A stretch of 40,630 nucleotides of DNA from an uncultured Oscillibacter sp. (GTDB taxonomy: Bacteria > Bacillota > Clostridia > Oscillospirales > Oscillospiraceae): NCBI GenBank assembly GCA_905234565.1, contig CAJOHW010000011.1, positions 1-40,630 on the forward strand, written 5' to 3'. A program made the translations under genes and the position numbers. The notes below the pieces were generated by a model that was not told where the DNA came from, did no database searches, and worked only from the letters and a program-made list of their open reading frames with translations. Each line of letters starts with the position of its first letter. Within the stretch, counting starts at the first letter, position 1. Below are positions 40,504 through 40,630 of this stretch, piece by piece.

Positions 40504-40630
40504 TCAGACTTCAATCTCAAGGAACGCATCAGGGGTCTCGCCGCAGTCGGGGCACATCCACCCGGCGGGCAGGTCCTTGAACGCCGTGCCCGGCTTGACC
40601 TCTCCCTCCGGATCGCCCTTGAGGGGATCG
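40504..40630 (-). CDS. rubredoxin, 3' part (runs off window)
   Basis: Only the last 41 codons are in the window. They read [20 protein letters not shown], then [13 protein letters not shown], with the second CxxC pair of a rubredoxin; the first pair lies beyond the edge. The stop is TGA at 40504-40506, 40 bases before fprA. Rubredoxin is the usual electron donor of FprA, and the joint operon supports that partnership. Confidence 0.88.
   Translation of the reverse strand, partial: DPLKGDPEGEVKPGTAFKDLPAGWMCPDCGETPDAFLEIEV

Noticed and set aside
1-40630. tRNA, rRNA or transposase genes
   Set aside because: All gaps between genes were read on both strands; none holds a cloverleaf-like sequence, rRNA segment or transposase remnant that I can recognise.

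Overview
The window looks like chromosomal DNA of a G+C-rich, anaerobic, endospore-forming member of the Bacillota (class Clostridia, most likely Oscillospiraceae). The support is the yabM-mazG-hup-rqcP-yabP-yabQ-divIC-yabR order known from Bacillus and Clostridia sporulation/division clusters, the oxygen-scavenging set of flavodiiron protein, rubredoxin and rubredoxin-flavin reductase, hemZ, frequent GTG/TTG starts and strong purine-rich ribosome-binding sites. The genus is an inference; no rRNA or tRNA gene is present to test it.

Layout. 1-480: an A+T-rich, broken leucine-rich-repeat gene that ends in a structured repeat at the window edge. 605-4934: a three-gene ABC importer (lipoprotein, fused double permease, ATPase), with a 78-bp tandem repeat lodged between the lipoprotein and permease genes. 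5034-6794: a predicted lipoprotein and a ZIP metal transporter. 6883-19144: a 12-kb block of 14 minus-strand genes with a near-consensus promoter at its head and a strong terminator at its end: recJ, relA/spoT, dtd, a glyoxalase-II-like hydrolase, hemZ, a zinc-ribbon protein, then the sporulation/division cluster. 19283-21981: an SLH-trypsin-like protease, an ECF S-component with a folded leader, and a P-loop kinase. 22023-26914: a membrane-inserted SMC-like ATPase, a second copy of the dispersed repeat, an Mrp-type Fe-S carrier and guaA. 26989-30226: an accessory island with an A+T-rich GmrSD-like (DUF262/DUF1524) nuclease gene and a Fic-family gene whose catalytic His is Arg. 30248-40630: a rubredoxin/flavin-reductase/rubredoxin fusion, secA, pgeF, an orphan peptide-binding lipoprotein, a DJ-1/PfpI protein, an acyltransferase, ung, fprA and the 3' half of a rubredoxin gene.

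How the genes fit. The rubredoxin-fprA-ung operon and the rubredoxin/flavin-reductase fusion 9 kb away together form a plausible electron route from NAD(P)H to O2 or NO. The yabP/yabQ pair carries a plausible mother-cell sigma-E promoter. No CRISPR array, rRNA, tRNA or insertion-sequence transposase was found. The least explained items are the dispersed 78-bp repeat, the RBS-sequestering leader of the ECF gene, the degenerate Fic protein and the small C-terminal domain of the GmrSD-like nuclease.
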